64,000 nucleotides of DNA from Aeromonas encheleia (GTDB taxonomy: Bacteria; Pseudomonadota; Gammaproteobacteria; Enterobacterales; Aeromonadaceae), in assembly GCF_900637545.1 (NCBI RefSeq), contig NZ_LR134376.1, positions 3,711,001-3,775,000 on the forward strand. The letters are read 5' to 3'. A program made the translations under genes and the position numbers. The notes beneath the pieces were generated by a model that was given only the letters and a program-made list of their open reading frames with translations, had not been told where the DNA came from and did no database searches. Shown here piece by piece: positions 1 through 10,614 of the stretch (positions within the stretch are counted from its first letter, which is position 1; each line of letters starts with the position of its first letter).

Positions 1-995
1 TCCCGCTCCAGGCCGGCCGGACGATCGGTCAGCTTGTCTATCTTGTTACAGATCATCAGCTGGGGACGGTCGTCCGCCTCGATCTCGGCCAAGACTGTCT
101 GCACCGAATCGACATTCTCCTGCATCTGCTCATCGGCACAATCCACGACGTGCAGCAGCAGGTCCGCTTCGCGGGTCTCCTGCAGCGTCGCCTTGAAGGC
201 CGCGACCAGATCATGGGGCAAGTGTCGAATAAATCCAACTGTATCCGCCAGGATCACATCACCCACATCCTGGATCACCAATTTACGCAGGGTGGGATCC
301 AGAGTTGCGAACAATTGGTCGGCAGCATACACGCTGGCATCTGTAAGTTGGTTGAACAAAGTGGACTTTCCGGCGTTGGTATAGCCCACCAGAGAAACGG
401 TTGGCACCTCGTTGCGGTTGCGGGCACGACGGCCCTGCTCACGCTGCTTCGCCACCTTGTCGAGTCGACGCAGAATTGCCTTGATGCGTTCCCGCAGCAG
501 GCGTCGGTCGGTTTCAAGCTGAGTTTCACCCGGGCCGCGCAGACCGATCCCGCCCTTCTGACGTTCGAGGTGGGTCCAGCCTCGCACCAGGCGAGTAGAA
601 AGATGACGTAATTGGGCCAGTTCAACCTGCAACTTGCCTTCGTGGGTACGGGCGCGCTGGGCGAAGATATCCAGGATCAGGCCGGTTCTGTCCACCACCC
701 GGCACTGGAACAGACGCTCCAGGTTGCGCTCCTGGGCAGGGGTCAGGGCATGGTTGAAGATGACCACGTCGGCACCCAGCATCTGTACCTGGGACGCGAT
801 CTCTTCAGCCTTGCCGCTACCGACAAAAAATTTGGCACTGGGAGCGCTGCGGCTGGTAGTCACCACCCCCAGCGCATTCACCCCGGCCGAGCTCACCAGC
901 ATCTTGAGCTCTTCCAGATCCTCCCGCTCACCCTCATCGCTGAAGTTGACATGTACCAGAACGGCCTGTTCACCAGCTTCGTAACGGTCAAACAA
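1..995 (-). CDS. hflX: GTPase HflX, 3' part missing (runs off window)
   Basis: Ribosome-associated GTPase that splits or rescues stalled and heat-damaged 70S ribosomes; cytoplasmic. The start is a TTG at 993-995, placed by AAGGAG eight bases upstream; the protein begins [15 protein letters not shown], as in E. coli HflX. The N-terminal HflX domain (about 1-190, with [15 protein letters not shown]) precedes the G domain, with P-loop GYTNAGKST at about 204-212, DTVGF at about 251 and NKID at about 317. 331 codons are visible; E. coli HflX has 426, so about the last 100 residues lie outside. It follows hfq as the last visible gene of the superoperon; a small hairpin (1034-1049, GGCGAG/CTCGCC) lies in the gap to hfq. 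Identification is very secure. Confidence 0.96.
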   Translation of the reverse strand, partial: MFDRYEAGEQAVLVHVNFSDEGEREDLEELKMLVSSAGVNALGVVTTSRSAPSAKFFVGSGKAEEIASQVQMLGADVVIFNHALTPAQERNLERLFQCRVVDRTGLILDIFAQRARTHEGKLQVELAQLRHLSTRLVRGWTHLERQKGGIGLRGPGETQLETDRRLLRERIKAILRRLDKVAKQREQGRRARNRNEVPTVSLVGYTNAGKSTLFNQLTDASVYAADQLFATLDPTLRKLVIQDVGDVILADTVGFIRHLPHDLVAAFKATLQETREADLLLHVVDCADEQMQENVDSVQTVLAEIEADDRPQLMICNKIDKLTDRPAGLER

Positions 996-1058
996 GCGCT
1001 TGCTCCTTAACGGGTCTCATGATGAATCTGAGTTGGCGAGTCGGCTCGCCGCGGGATA

Positions 1059-1349
<291 letters not shown>

Positions 1350-1394
1350 TTAAACACCGGATATCAATATAACAACCTGATTATACAGGGAGTG

Positions 1395-2321
1395 TCAAGC
1401 CGCACCAGCACAGGCTAAGACCCTTGCCAGATTGCCAGACTCACCAGATTCCAACCAGGTCAGGTTGGGCCAACCGCGCAACCAGGTCATCTGACGCTTG
1501 GCCAATTGGCGGGTGGCAACAATGCCACGATAACGCATCTCATCATATCCCACTTCCCCTGCCAGGTAGTCCCACATTTGGCGGTAGCCAACGCAGCGAA
1601 TTGCAGGCAGGTCGGGGGTGAGATCCCCCCGCTCAAACAGGCCGCGCACCTCTTGCTCGAAGCCGTTTTGCAGCATCAGATCGAAGCGTTGCTCGATACG
1701 TTGATGCAGCACGGCGCGATCGGAGGGCGCGATGGCAAACTGGTGCACCCGGTAGGGTAATCCTTCCCCCTGCACCTGGGTCAACTCGGTTAGCGTCTTG
1801 CCGCTGATGCGATAGACCTCCAGGGCCCGGCCTAGGCGCTGCGGGTCATTGGGGTGGATACGCGCCCCGGCGACCGGGTCGATGCGCACCAGCTCATCGT
1901 GCAGGGCCTGCCACCCGAGGCGAGCCGCCTCTTCTTCCAGCACGGCGCGGATGGCCGGGTCGGCAGGCGGCAGTGGTGAGAGCCCCTCCAGCAGCGCCTT
2001 GAAGTAGAGCATGGTGCCCCCCACCAGCAGCGGGATGCGGCCACGCCTGGCGATCTCGTCCATCTCGCGCAGGGCGTCGCGGCAGAAATCCGCCGCCGAA
2101 TAACTCATGGCCGGATCCAGGATGTCGATCAGCCGATGGGGTGCCTGCGCCAGCTCGGCGGCACTCGGTTTGGCGGTGCCGATATCCATGCCGCGATAGA
2201 TGAGCGCGGAATCCACGCTGATGATGTCGCAGGGCAGCGCCTGACACAGGGCGATGGCGAGATCCGTCTTGCCGGAGGCCGTCGGCCCCATCAGAAAAAT
2301 TGCGTTCGGCAAGTCAGCCAC
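1395..2321 (-). CDS. miaA: tRNA dimethylallyltransferase MiaA
   Basis: Transfers dimethylallyl from DMAPP to N6 of A37 in tRNAs that read UNN codons, the first step of ms2i6A synthesis. 308 residues, the usual family length. P-loop GPTASGKT at about 12-19, followed by [16 protein letters not shown], which contacts substrate. The start is GTG at 2319-2321, behind AGAGGA; no nearer ATG fits. It lies between mutL and hfq, as in the enterobacterial superoperon. Confidence 0.97.
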   Translation of the reverse strand: MADLPNAIFLMGPTASGKTDLAIALCQALPCDIISVDSALIYRGMDIGTAKPSAAELAQAPHRLIDILDPAMSYSAADFCRDALREMDEIARRGRIPLLVGGTMLYFKALLEGLSPLPPADPAIRAVLEEEAARLGWQALHDELVRIDPVAGARIHPNDPQRLGRALEVYRISGKTLTELTQVQGEGLPYRVHQFAIAPSDRAVLHQRIEQRFDLMLQNGFEQEVRGLFERGDLTPDLPAIRCVGYRQMWDYLAGEVGYDEMRYRGIVATRQLAKRQMTWLRGWPNLTWLESGESGNLARVLACAGAA

Positions 2322-2409
2322 GTTTAGGTTCCTCTAACACGTCTGCCCACAACAACAGGCACAGGGTGCGATAACTAGCCATTGTGTGAAGGCGTTGGCC
2401 CGTGGCGAA

Positions 2410-4269
2410 TCAGACGCCATGGGCAAATTCCTCCAGCACGGTCGCCAACGACAGGGGGCGCACCATGCGAATGTCTGCCAGTTGGTCACTGAAATCGGTC
2501 ACAAGTTCCGTCAGCAAACGACTGGCCGTTGAAAAATCATATATTTTTTCAGAGCTTATGCCCTGCTCTACCAGCCATTGGCATACTACCTCGGCCAGCT
2601 GGCTGCCATCACTGTCAGATCCGCTCTCGATTAACTGCAGCAATTCGGGTAAGAGCCTAACCAGATCGGTCTGGCGCAACAGCGCCGGCACCCGAGTCAG
2701 GATCATGGTGTCGCGCCCACCGCTTTTCAACTCCAGCCCGATGCGTTTGAGCAAACGTTCCTGCTCCTCCACCAGCGCAATCAGGTTTTTCGGCAACTTG
2801 AAGGAGACCGGCAGCAGCAAGGGTTGCGCCGCCAGCCCCTGGCCCCAGGCCTCCAGCAGCCAGTGGCGCAGCAGCACCCGCTCGGCCCGTACCAGGGAGA
2901 GCAGCGCCAGCTGGCCGTTGCGTTCCAGCAGCAGGTAGGCCTGCTCCACCAGGGTCAGAGCACGGCAACCCTGCGGCGACGGGCCAGCCGGGGCGCCGGC
3001 GGTCGGCGTCGCCACAGCCGCGTCACCCGCCATCGGCAGGGTGGTGAGCAGGGCGCCCATGCCACGCATCGCATCGCGGCCGGGGGGTTCGGGCGGCTGA
3101 TAGCTGCCGGCGCGCGCCGCGCCCCCTTCCCGCACCTCCCGCGTAGGCACCGGGGCCCGATAGCTGTGCTCGGCACCGTACCACTCAGGGCGGGGAGCCT
3201 GGCCGGGGTACTCTATCTGCGGGCTGGCCGGCAGCTCGACCTGACTCTCGGCCAGCGGCTCGGCGGCCGGGGCCTCGCGGCGCAGGGCGGTGAACAGGGC
3301 CTGGAAGATGAAGTCGTGCACCAGGCGGGCCTGGTGGAAGCGCACCTCGTGCTTGGCCGGGTGGACGTTCACATCCACCTGGTGCGGATCCAGCTCGATG
3401 TAGAGCACATAGGCGGCGAAGCGGTCGGCCGGCAGCAGCTCGTCATAGGCCTGGCGGATGGCATGATTGATCAGCTTGTCGCGCATCATGCGGCCATTGA
3501 CGTAGGTGTATTGCAGATCGTTCTGCGGCCTGGCCCCCGCCGGCAGCGCCAGCCAGCCCCGCAGGCGCACGTCGCTGTGCTCGCTCTCCACCGCCAGGGC
3601 GTGGTGCATGAAGGGGGTGCCACAGACGGCGGCGAGGCGGCGCTCCTGCTCCGCCACCGTGTTGGCGGACTTGTACTGGCGCACCACCTTGCCGTTGTGG
3701 CGCAGGATCAGGGTGCAGTCGAAGCGGGAGAGCGCGATGCGACGGATCAGCTCGTCGATGTGGGCGAACTCGGTCTTCTCGCTGCGCATGAACTTGCGCC
3801 GGGCCGGGGTGTTGAAGAAGAGATCCACCACCTCCACAGTCGTGCCCACCGGGTGGGCCGCCGGCTTGACGGTGACGCTCATCTCGCGCCCCTGCGCCTC
3901 GGCCTGCCAGGCTTCGGTCTGCTCCTGGGTGCGGGAGGTCAGGGTGAGACGGGAGACTGAGCTGATGGAGGCGAGCGCCTCCCCCCGAAAACCGAGGCTG
4001 TTGATCCCCTCGAGATCATCCAGGGTCGCCACCTTGGAGGTGGCGTGGCGGGAGAGCGCCAGCACCAGCTCGTCCTTGGGCACACCGCTGCCGTTGTCAC
4101 GGATGCGGATGAGCTTGGCGCCGCCCTTGTCGATGTCGACCTCGATCCGGTCGGCGCCCGCATCCAGGCTGTTCTCCACCAGCTCCTTCACCACGGAGGA
4201 GGGCCGTTCCACCACCTCGCCTGCGGCAATCTGGTTGGCCAGGATCGGCGGCAAAATACGGATCGGCAT
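2410..4269 (-). CDS. mutL: DNA mismatch repair protein MutL
   Basis: Couples MutS mismatch recognition to MutH incision and UvrD unwinding. 619 residues. The N-terminal GHKL ATPase carries E29 (in KELVEN), DNGSGV (about 58-63) and GFRGEAL (about 93-99). A variable Pro/Ala linker covers about 335-430 and the C-terminal dimerisation domain about 435-615. No DQHA(X)2E(X)4E endonuclease motif is present, as expected for species that use MutH. ATG at 4267-4269 follows CAGGAG with six bases between. Immediately upstream lies a diverged partial copy of its own 5' end (separate entry), whose stop codon is 3 bases from this start and in the same frame. Confidence 0.97.
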   Translation of the reverse strand: MPIRILPPILANQIAAGEVVERPSSVVKELVENSLDAGADRIEVDIDKGGAKLIRIRDNGSGVPKDELVLALSRHATSKVATLDDLEGINSLGFRGEALASISSVSRLTLTSRTQEQTEAWQAEAQGREMSVTVKPAAHPVGTTVEVVDLFFNTPARRKFMRSEKTEFAHIDELIRRIALSRFDCTLILRHNGKVVRQYKSANTVAEQERRLAAVCGTPFMHHALAVESEHSDVRLRGWLALPAGARPQNDLQYTYVNGRMMRDKLINHAIRQAYDELLPADRFAAYVLYIELDPHQVDVNVHPAKHEVRFHQARLVHDFIFQALFTALRREAPAAEPLAESQVELPASPQIEYPGQAPRPEWYGAEHSYRAPVPTREVREGGAARAGSYQPPEPPGRDAMRGMGALLTTLPMAGDAAVATPTAGAPAGPSPQGCRALTLVEQAYLLLERNGQLALLSLVRAERVLLRHWLLEAWGQGLAAQPLLLPVSFKLPKNLIALVEEQERLLKRIGLELKSGGRDTMILTRVPALLRQTDLVRLLPELLQLIESGSDSDGSQLAEVVCQWLVEQGISSEKIYDFSTASRLLTELVTDFSDQLADIRMVRPLSLATVLEEFAHGV

Positions 4270-4272
4270 CGT

Positions 4273-4392
4273 TTACTCCTGACGTTTCATCTTGCGGGAT
4301 CCAGACGCCTTCACAACGAAGGCTGGCCGTTCCACCACCTCGCCGGTGGCAATCTGCTTGGCCAGAATGGGGGCCAAAATAGGGATCGCCAT
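4273..4392 (-). pseudogene. Diverged partial duplicate of the mutL 5' end (39-codon ORF)
   Basis: A 39-residue ORF beginning MAIPILAPILAKQIATGEVV; over its first 28 residues it matches MutL codons 1-28 at 21 positions. It keeps a ribosome-binding site with the same geometry (GGAG, six bases, ATG). After residue 28 it changes into an unrelated tail (ASGSRKMKRQE) encoded by DNA resembling the amiB-mutL spacer. The offset between the two start codons is 123 bases, a multiple of three. Its UAA stop and one sense codon (ACG) separate it in frame from mutL. It ends before the catalytic Glu and cannot be an ATPase. It may be a relic, a leader peptide or a coupling ORF; expression is unknown. Confidence 0.85.
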
Positions 4393-4408
4393 CGCTGGCT
4401 CCCGATTC

Positions 4409-5944
4409 TTATCCTTGGGGGATATAGATCACCTGCCCAATCTGGATGTCCCGCGACTTGAGTTTGTTGATCTCGACCAGCTTCGCCTGGCTCACTCCGT
4501 GCTTCTCGGCGAGACGGGAGAGGCTCTGGCCACGAGTGACCACGTGGCGGATCATCTTGGACTTGTCGTTGCTCTGCGCGCTGGTGACCGGCACGCTCGG
4601 CTCCTTGGACGCCACCGAATAGGGCTTGATCACCCCGGCGCCGGATCCGCCGCTGACGCTGCTGACCGGGGCGCCGCCATCATTGCTGCGGCTCGGCACC
4701 GTCGCCGGCATGCGGTTGGTCACCTGCTGCCGGGGCGCGGCCGCAACCACCGCCTTTTTCGCCGCCGGCTGACTGCTCCTGGCCACTTGCTGGCCCTTGC
4801 CGGTCATCATGGGGCCCTTGGTCGGGTGGCTGCGATAGTAGTTGCGGATCCCCTCAAAGATGGCGCGCGCCAGCTGATCCTGATAACTGGCGGTGGCCAG
4901 CAGCTTCTCTTCCCCATGGTTGGAGATGAAGCCGGTCTCCACCAGCACCGAGGGGATATCCGGCGCCTTGAGCACCGCCAGGCTGGCGTGCTCCGGCGCC
5001 TTCTTGTGCAGCCGGGCGACCTTGCCCATGGAGCGCAGGATCTGGCGGCTGACGTCATAACCCTCGGCCCTGGACTTGTCCATGGAGAGATCGAGGAAGG
5101 TCTGCGCCAGATAGGGGTTGGGGTCGGATTCGGCCAATACCTTGCCTACCCCGCCCAGCAGTTCGCCCTGTTTCTCCTGCTTCTCCAGCCAGCTGCCCAT
5201 CTCGCGGTTGGCACGGTTGGTCGACAGCACCCAGACCGAGGCGCCGCGCGGCGTGGAGTTGTGGAAGCTGTCCGCATGCACCGACACCAGCAGATCGGCC
5301 TTGGCCTTGCGGGCGATCTCGGAGCGCTTGTTGAGGTCGACGAAGTAGTCACCACGGCGGGTCATCACGGCGCGCATGCCCGGCTCGCGATCGATCAGCG
5401 CCGCCAGCTTCTGCGACACCGCCAGGGTCACCCGTTTCTCGTAGGTGCGGCGCGGGCCTATGGAGCCTGGATCTTCCCCGCCATGGCCCGGATCGATGGC
5501 GATGACGATGGCCTTGCCCTGTCCGCCGACCGGCGCTGCCTGGGCCGTGGTGGCCCCCTTCTCTTCATAGGGCAAGTCGATCACCAGCCGGTGACCGTAG
5601 GGGCCCGCCGGCGCCAACGGGAACACCACCGGCTTGATGGTGGAGCTGAGATCCAGCACCAGACGCAGGCTGCCCTTCTCGAGGGGCGTGCTCTCGCGGA
5701 TCTTGCGCACCAGCTCGCTCTTGTTCCCGATGCGAGTCAGATTGGCGGCGTTGCTCGCCCCTTTCAGGTCGATCACCAGGCGGCTCGGGCCGCTCAGGGT
5801 GAAGTAGTTGAAATTGGGGGCGCTGCTCATGTCGAGCACCACCCGGGTGTTATCCGGCGACGGCCAGACCCGCACACTCTTGAGCTGATTCGCCCAGGAG
5901 GGTAAGGCCATCAAGGAGAGGACAATAACAAGGATCAAGCGCAC
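4409..5944 (-). CDS. amiB: N-acetylmuramoyl-L-alanine amidase AmiB with LysM domain
   Basis: Periplasmic zinc amidase that cuts the stem peptide from N-acetylmuramate during septal splitting. The open frame extends further upstream, but the likely start is GTG at 5942-5944, inside the end of tsaE, giving 511 residues and a signal peptide ([18 protein letters not shown]). Order: AMIN domain (about 20-115), Amidase_3 (about 150-380) with zinc/catalytic motifs [24 protein letters not shown] and VETGFISN, a low-complexity linker, then a C-terminal LysM (about 463-508). The LysM makes it longer than E. coli AmiB (445), as in Vibrio-type AmiB. The overlap with tsaE implies translational coupling. 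Confidence 0.95.
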   Translation of the reverse strand: MRLILVIVLSLMALPSWANQLKSVRVWPSPDNTRVVLDMSSAPNFNYFTLSGPSRLVIDLKGASNAANLTRIGNKSELVRKIRESTPLEKGSLRLVLDLSSTIKPVVFPLAPAGPYGHRLVIDLPYEEKGATTAQAAPVGGQGKAIVIAIDPGHGGEDPGSIGPRRTYEKRVTLAVSQKLAALIDREPGMRAVMTRRGDYFVDLNKRSEIARKAKADLLVSVHADSFHNSTPRGASVWVLSTNRANREMGSWLEKQEKQGELLGGVGKVLAESDPNPYLAQTFLDLSMDKSRAEGYDVSRQILRSMGKVARLHKKAPEHASLAVLKAPDIPSVLVETGFISNHGEEKLLATASYQDQLARAIFEGIRNYYRSHPTKGPMMTGKGQQVARSSQPAAKKAVVAAAPRQQVTNRMPATVPSRSNDGGAPVSSVSGGSGAGVIKPYSVASKEPSVPVTSAQSNDKSKMIRHVVTRGQSLSRLAEKHGVSQAKLVEINKLKSRDIQIGQVIYIPQG

Positions 5945-6408
5945 TGAGATGACAACCGTTCCAGAATGGCTTCGCCGATAGCAGTGCGGGCCGCTATCAG
6001 GGCCTCGCGCTGCTCGTGTACATACGTCAGGGTAATCTCCAGATCCGGGGATGGCAGCCAGCCCTCCCCTTTCTCCGGCCACTCGACCAGGCAGAGGGTA
6101 TCGGCGCCGAAATAGTCCCGAATCCCCATGAACTCCAGCTCTTCCGGATCGGCAAGGCGATAGAGGTCGAAGTGGTAGACCTGCCAGCGGTCCAGCTCAT
6201 AGGGTTCGACCAGGGTATAGGTTGGACTCTTAACCTTGCCTTGATGGCCGAGCCCCTGCACCCAACCGCGGGTCAGGGTGGTCTTGCCGGCCCCCAGAGA
6301 GCCGTGCAGGAATACCGTGGTCGCCTGCTGGCACGCCTGTGCCAAACGGCCACCCAGTGCCACTGTTGCTGCCTCATCCGGCAGTGTCATCATCAACGTT
6401 TTTGCCAT
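5935..6408 (-). CDS. tsaE: tRNA t6A37 synthesis ATPase TsaE
   Basis: ATPase partner of TsaB/TsaD in forming threonylcarbamoyl-adenosine at A37 of ANN-decoding tRNAs. 157 residues. Walker [10 protein letters not shown] is at about 36-44; [10 protein letters not shown] and FDLYRL are typical family motifs, and the conserved WPEKG follows. It overlaps amiB at its 3' end. Its start (ATG 6406-6408) lacks a strong Shine-Dalgarno; the short gap to nnr holds a 7-base tandem repeat (AGTAACA AGTAACA), so coupling to nnr translation is likely. Confidence 0.96.
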   Translation of the reverse strand: MAKTLMMTLPDEAATVALGGRLAQACQQATTVFLHGSLGAGKTTLTRGWVQGLGHQGKVKSPTYTLVEPYELDRWQVYHFDLYRLADPEELEFMGIRDYFGADTLCLVEWPEKGEGWLPSPDLEITLTYVHEQREALIAARTAIGEAILERLSSQCA

Positions 6409-6425
6409 GTTCTTCTTGTTACTTG

Positions 6426-7928
6426 TTACTGTGTCGGATTGACCAGACGGCGGATCCAGGGCAGCAGATCCGATGCCAGCATGCCCCTCTCCCCCTCGGC
6501 GGCAGCCAGATCGGCCGCCTCGCCGTGGATCACGGCCCCCAGCCGGGTTGCCATGCTGGCAGACCAGCCCTGTGCCAGGAGGGCGGCGATTATACCAGAT
6601 AACAGGTCGCCCATGCCGCCACTGGCCATGCCGGGGTTGCCTTCATCGCAGAGGCTGATGCGCTGGCCATCGCAGATGAGCGAGCCCGCCCCCTTGAGCA
6701 GCACGACGCCGCCGTATCGCCGCTGCAGCCGCGCGACGGCGGCGAAGCGATCCGTCTCGATCTCGGCTATGGTGCAGCCCAGCAGGCGGGCCGCCTCCCC
6801 GGGGTGGGGCGTGAGCACCCAATTATCCTGATGACGGGGCCCCTGCGCCAGCCAATTCAATCCATCGGCGTCCAATACCAACGCCCCGTCGGCCCTGACC
6901 AGCCGCTCGTACTGGGCGCGTCCCCACTCATCCTGACCGAGCCCGGGCCCCACCACCTTCACCTCGGCCCAGTCCTCGTCGATGCCGGCTTGCCCGCTCA
7001 TCAGCTCGGGCTGCACCTGGCTGACGGCGCCATGGCTCGGGTGCTGGCACAGCCGCACCAGACCGGCCCCCGCCCGCAGGCAGGCCAGCCCCGCCAGCAG
7101 TATGGCCCCCTGCATGCCCAGGTTGCCCCCCACCAGCAGGACCCTGCCGTTGCGGCCCTTGTGCGCCGAGCGAGGGCGCGGGGTCAGCAGGGACTTGAGG
7201 GCGGGGTAATCGATCCGCTCGGCGGCGGGAACAAGGTCGGCGTCCGGCGTCACCCCGAGGCTGTCGCAGTCGAGCTGGCCAACACCGTCCACCCCGTCGG
7301 CGGTCAGCATGCCCTGCTTGATGCCGATGAAGCTGAGGGTGCGAGTGGCACGCACCAGGGCGCCCATGGCGCGGCCGGTGTCGGCGTTGAGCCCGGAGGG
7401 CAGGTCCACCGCCAGTACGGGGGCATTCAAGCCATTGATTGTTGCGACGATCTTTGTCATGGAAGGGGAGAGGGGGATATGGACACCGGTGCCGAGCAGT
7501 GCATCTATCACCAGATCCGGTGGCGTCAGCGACGAGAGTTCGAGCTCGTCGACCAGCTGCACGCTGCCCCCAGCGCCTAGCCACTCATCGGCGGCCCGTC
7601 TGGCATCCCCTGTCAGCAGGCCGGGGGCCCGGGCGGCGATCACCAGAGGATCGAGGCCGATCCGTCTGGCGAGGCGCGCCAGCACATAGCCGTCGCCGCC
7701 ATTGTTGCCGGGGCCAACGAAGATCCACCAGTTGCCGCACTGGGGCCAGTGGTGGCTGGCGTAGCAGAGCAGGGCCGCGCCGGCCCGCGTCATCAGCTCA
7801 TAGGTGTCGCACCCTCCGCGCCGGGCCCAGCGCTGCTCCAGCGTGCGGATCTGTTCGGCCCGCCACAGCGGCTGTGCTAAACTGGTGCCTTCTTTCCCGC
7901 TGATAGCGTCCTCGATAACCTGTACCAT
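6426..7928 (-). CDS. nnr: Bifunctional NAD(P)HX epimerase/dehydratase Nnr
   Basis: Repairs hydrated NAD(P)H: the N-terminal YjeF_N domain epimerises R- and S-NADHX, and the C-terminal ribokinase-like domain dehydrates S-NADHX using ADP. 500 residues, the family's usual length. [10 protein letters not shown] at about 72-81 marks the epimerase; the C-terminal half carries [24 protein letters not shown] and [17 protein letters not shown] at 7926-7928. It is the first gene of the leftward operon and is transcribed away from queG; the 132-base gap between them must hold both promoters. Confidence 0.96.
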   Translation of the reverse strand: MVQVIEDAISGKEGTSLAQPLWRAEQIRTLEQRWARRGGCDTYELMTRAGAALLCYASHHWPQCGNWWIFVGPGNNGGDGYVLARLARRIGLDPLVIAARAPGLLTGDARRAADEWLGAGGSVQLVDELELSSLTPPDLVIDALLGTGVHIPLSPSMTKIVATINGLNAPVLAVDLPSGLNADTGRAMGALVRATRTLSFIGIKQGMLTADGVDGVGQLDCDSLGVTPDADLVPAAERIDYPALKSLLTPRPRSAHKGRNGRVLLVGGNLGMQGAILLAGLACLRAGAGLVRLCQHPSHGAVSQVQPELMSGQAGIDEDWAEVKVVGPGLGQDEWGRAQYERLVRADGALVLDADGLNWLAQGPRHQDNWVLTPHPGEAARLLGCTIAEIETDRFAAVARLQRRYGGVVLLKGAGSLICDGQRISLCDEGNPGMASGGMGDLLSGIIAALLAQGWSASMATRLGAVIHGEAADLAAAEGERGMLASDLLPWIRRLVNPTQ

Positions 7929-8060
7929 GACGGCTCCCGACCTTCATCCTCTAGTGGCCCGGCTCCCCGCCCGGCGTATGACCCGGCATGACGATGCCCG
8001 GCCCTTGCCACATTATCGCCCATGGATGCAGACCCTCCGCCTGCAGGCAGATGAGGCAGC

Positions 8061-9188
8061 ATGACGGCCACCGAACTCCAGCAACTGGCCCAAGATATCA
8101 AGCTCTGGGCACGCGAGCTAGGATTTGACCAGGTCGGCATCACCGACACGGATCTCGCCGTCGAGGAGCCCAGATTGCAGGCCTGGCTGGACGCCGGCTA
8201 TCACGGCAGCATGGACTACATGGCCCGCCACGGCATGATGCGGGCCAGGCCCCATGAGCTGCTGCCCGGCACCCTGCGGGTGCTGTCGGTGCGGATGAAC
8301 TATCTCCCCTTCGAGGCGGGCTTTGCCGCCACCCTGCGCGATCCCACCCTGGGCTACATCAGCCGCTATGCGCTCGGCCGCGACTACCACAAGGTGCTGC
8401 GCAACCGGCTCAAGCAGCTGGGGGAGCGCATCGAGCAACGCTGCGAGACGCTAGGCTGGCGTCCCTTCGTCGACTCGGCCCCGGTGCTGGAGCGCCCGCT
8501 GGCGGCCAAGGCGGGGCTCGGCTGGGTGGGCAAGCATTCGCTGCTGCTCAACGAAGCGGCCGGCTCCTTCTTCTTCCTCGGGGAGTTGCTGGTCGATCTG
8601 CCACTGCCGATGGACGCCCCGGTGGAGAAAGAGCAGTGCGGCAAGTGCGTGGCCTGCATCAACATCTGCCCCACCGGCGCCATCGTCGCGCCCTATGTGG
8701 TGGATGGCCGGCGCTGCATCTCCTACCTCACCATAGAGAGCGACGAGCCCATTCCGCTGGAGCTGCGCCCCCTGCTGGGCAACCGCATCTATGGCTGCGA
8801 CGACTGCCAGCTGATCTGCCCCTGGAATCGCTATGCTGATGTGAGCCCGGAGCCCGACTTCAGCCCTCGCCCCAATCTGCACCGCCCGCCCCTGCTCGAC
8901 CTCTGGCAGTGGTCGGAGGCCGAGTTCTTGAAGCACACCGAGGGCAGCCCCATCCGCCGCATCGGTTATCAACGCTGGCGCCGCAACCTGGCGGTGGCGC
9001 TTGGCAACGGCCCGGCCACCGCAGCGGTGAGCGACGCCCTGCAACAAGCGCTCGGCGCGGCCGAGCCCATGGTGGCCGAACATATCGAGTGGGCGCTGGC
9101 GACCCTGGCCCAACGCCAGCAGGATGACAGCAAAAAGACTCGCTTGTTGATCCGCTGCATCGAAAAAGGTCTGCCGGATCACGCCTAA
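8061..9188 (+). CDS. queG: Epoxyqueuosine reductase QueG
   Basis: Cobalamin- and [4Fe-4S]-dependent enzyme that reduces epoxyqueuosine in tRNA to queuosine, the last step of Q34 synthesis. 375 residues. The DUF1730-type N-terminal region holds the catalytic Asp in FVDSAP (about 138). Cluster cysteines are in CGKCVACINICPTG (193, 196, 199, 203) and in CDDCQLICPW (246, 249, 253) with C219. The C-terminal HEAT-like helices match the family. Divergent from nnr, as in E. coli. Confidence 0.96.
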   Translation: MTATELQQLAQDIKLWARELGFDQVGITDTDLAVEEPRLQAWLDAGYHGSMDYMARHGMMRARPHELLPGTLRVLSVRMNYLPFEAGFAATLRDPTLGYISRYALGRDYHKVLRNRLKQLGERIEQRCETLGWRPFVDSAPVLERPLAAKAGLGWVGKHSLLLNEAAGSFFFLGELLVDLPLPMDAPVEKEQCGKCVACINICPTGAIVAPYVVDGRRCISYLTIESDEPIPLELRPLLGNRIYGCDDCQLICPWNRYADVSPEPDFSPRPNLHRPPLLDLWQWSEAEFLKHTEGSPIRRIGYQRWRRNLAVALGNGPATAAVSDALQQALGAAEPMVAEHIEWALATLAQRQQDDSKKTRLLIRCIEKGLPDHA

Positions 9189-9272
9189 GTGATCTGCCCC
9201 TTGCCGGATGCGGGTCATTTTTTCATGCTCTGCCGACGTTTGACCCTCGGCACACTAAAAAGGAACACTCTG

Positions 9273-10013
9273 ATGCAGATGTTGGGAGTAGATATAGGGG
9301 GATCCGGGATCAAGGGCTGCCTGGTCGATACCGAGACGGGCATGCTCATCGGTGAACGTTACCGCCTGGCCACCCCGCAACCGGCTACCCCGGCCGCCAT
9401 CGCCCACACCCTCAAGGCGCTGGTCGAACACTTCGAATGGAAGGGTCCCGTGGGTTGCGGCTTCCCCGCCATCATTCACAACGGTATCGCCAAGAGTGCC
9501 GCCAACATCGACAAGAGCTGGGTCGAGACCGATGCCGCCCACCTGTTTGCGGATGTGACCGGCCTGCCCTGCCACGTGCTCAACGATGCCGATGCGGCGG
9601 GTCTTGCCGAGATGCGCTTCGGCACCGGCCGGGATCGCAAGGGGGTCATCATCCTCATCACCGTCGGCACCGGCATCGGCACCGCCCTGTTCGTCAACGG
9701 CCAGCTGCTGCCGAACACCGAGCTGGGCCACCTGATGCTGGAAGGCATGATCGCCGAGCACTACTGCTCGGACGCCGTGCGCAAGCGCGAGGATCTCTCC
9801 TGGAGCCGCTGGGGCAAGCGTTTCAACAAGTATCTGGCCAGACTGGAGTTCCTGTTCTCCCCCGATCTTTTCATCCTGGGGGGCGGCAGCGCCGCCAAGC
9901 TCGACAAGTTCATCGACAGGATCGAGACCCGGGCCCCGCTGGTCGCCGCGGCCAGCCTCAATCAGGCCGGCATCATAGGGGCGGCACTCCATGCCGTGGA
10001 GCAAGGGGGCTGA
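9273..10013 (+). CDS. ppgK: Polyphosphate glucokinase (ROK family)
   Basis: Predicted to phosphorylate glucose using inorganic polyphosphate (or ATP). The open frame extends upstream, but ATG at 9273 (preceded by AAAAAGGAACACTCTG) is preferred, giving 246 residues. [12 protein letters not shown] at the N-terminus is the phosphate-binding motif; [22 protein letters not shown] and [11 protein letters not shown] closely follow actinobacterial PPGK as I remember it, and [11 protein letters not shown] is the second phosphate motif. It is alone on its strand after queG, with an 84-base gap, and is followed by a long perfect palindrome. A generic ROK glucokinase is the alternative, but the PPGK-type motifs argue against it. 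Confidence 0.88.
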   Translation: MQMLGVDIGGSGIKGCLVDTETGMLIGERYRLATPQPATPAAIAHTLKALVEHFEWKGPVGCGFPAIIHNGIAKSAANIDKSWVETDAAHLFADVTGLPCHVLNDADAAGLAEMRFGTGRDRKGVIILITVGTGIGTALFVNGQLLPNTELGHLMLEGMIAEHYCSDAVRKREDLSWSRWGKRFNKYLARLEFLFSPDLFILGGGSAAKLDKFIDRIETRAPLVAAASLNQAGIIGAALHAVEQGG

Positions 10014-10048
10014 GTCTACTTCCCCTTATAGTGATCCACTTCCTATAG

Positions 10049-10084
10049 ATGACAGAGGCCCGGCATATGCCGGGCCTCTGTCAT
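10049..10084. terminator. 36-base perfect palindrome downstream of ppgK
   Basis: ATGACAGAGGCCCGGCATAT and its exact mirror form a perfect inverted repeat centred on CATATG. It sits 35 bases after ppgK. There is no downstream T run, so it is an atypical intrinsic terminator or an mRNA-stabilising hairpin. Confidence 0.6.
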
Positions 10085-10464
10085 TGGGCGGCGGGCGATC
10101 AGCGGGGCGCAACCCCAAACCGGCCTGCTCAACCGTTCTCTCTGCTCCCGAGCCAGGATGCCGATGGCTCGCCACCCCTTCCCAAGGCCCCGCCCCTGCT
10201 GGCGTGACTGGTCATTTATTGTTCTTCATCAAGGGGATGGCTCAGAAAAGAGCAGGGGACAAGCTGCCAGTATCTATGCGACCTTAAGCACGGGTGATGA
10301 AGACGGGGAGATAGTCGGTTCTGGCGCTGGCTAACAAAACTGATATTTAAGCTGCATTAACCAGCTTATATTCGGAAATTTAACCAATAATCGAAATTCA
10401 ATATCGCCACCTGCGAAATCACCACTTTCCATAGTCATCCGGTGGGAATCCTTAGCATTTTTTT
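10085..10464. other. Intergenic region, no gene seen
   Basis: About 380 bases between the ppgK palindrome and the met operator. Short open frames here lack ribosome-binding sites and coding character. The right half (10330-10460) becomes AT-rich, as expected near a promoter. Confidence 0.5.
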
Positions 10465-10480
10465 AGACGTCTAGACGTAG
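10465..10480 (+). promoter_or_regulatory. Two tandem MetJ boxes
   Basis: AGACGTCT followed directly by AGACGTAG: one perfect and one six-of-eight match to the MetJ 8-mer AGACGTCT. It lies just upstream of the predicted metN promoter, so methionine/S-adenosylmethionine repression of metNIQ by MetJ is expected. Confidence 0.85.
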
Positions 10481-10489
10481 AAACATGCG

Positions 10490-10518
10490 TTGACACAGCC
10501 ATCCGGACATCTTAGCAT
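10490..10518 (+). promoter_or_regulatory. Sigma-70-type promoter for metNIQ
   Basis: TTGACA (10490-10495), a 17-base spacer, then TAGCAT (10513-10518), about 100 bases before the metN start. Confidence 0.6.
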
Positions 10519-10614
10519 CATCCTCCATGATGGCAGAGCAACCCAGTGAAACCTCTGCCCAATTCACCCGCCTGTAGCGCCCTGTGCTTTAAGGCTGTTA
10601 GCACGGAAGAATCC

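Noticed and set aside
6409..6428. 7-base tandem repeat (AGTAACA twice) between nnr and tsaE
   Set aside because: Too short to count with the boundary duplications; it may be chance, although it also sits at a gene boundary.
7804..8064. 86-residue open frame between nnr and queG
   Set aside because: It overlaps the nnr 5' end on the other strand and has no ribosome-binding site; the gap is a divergent promoter region.
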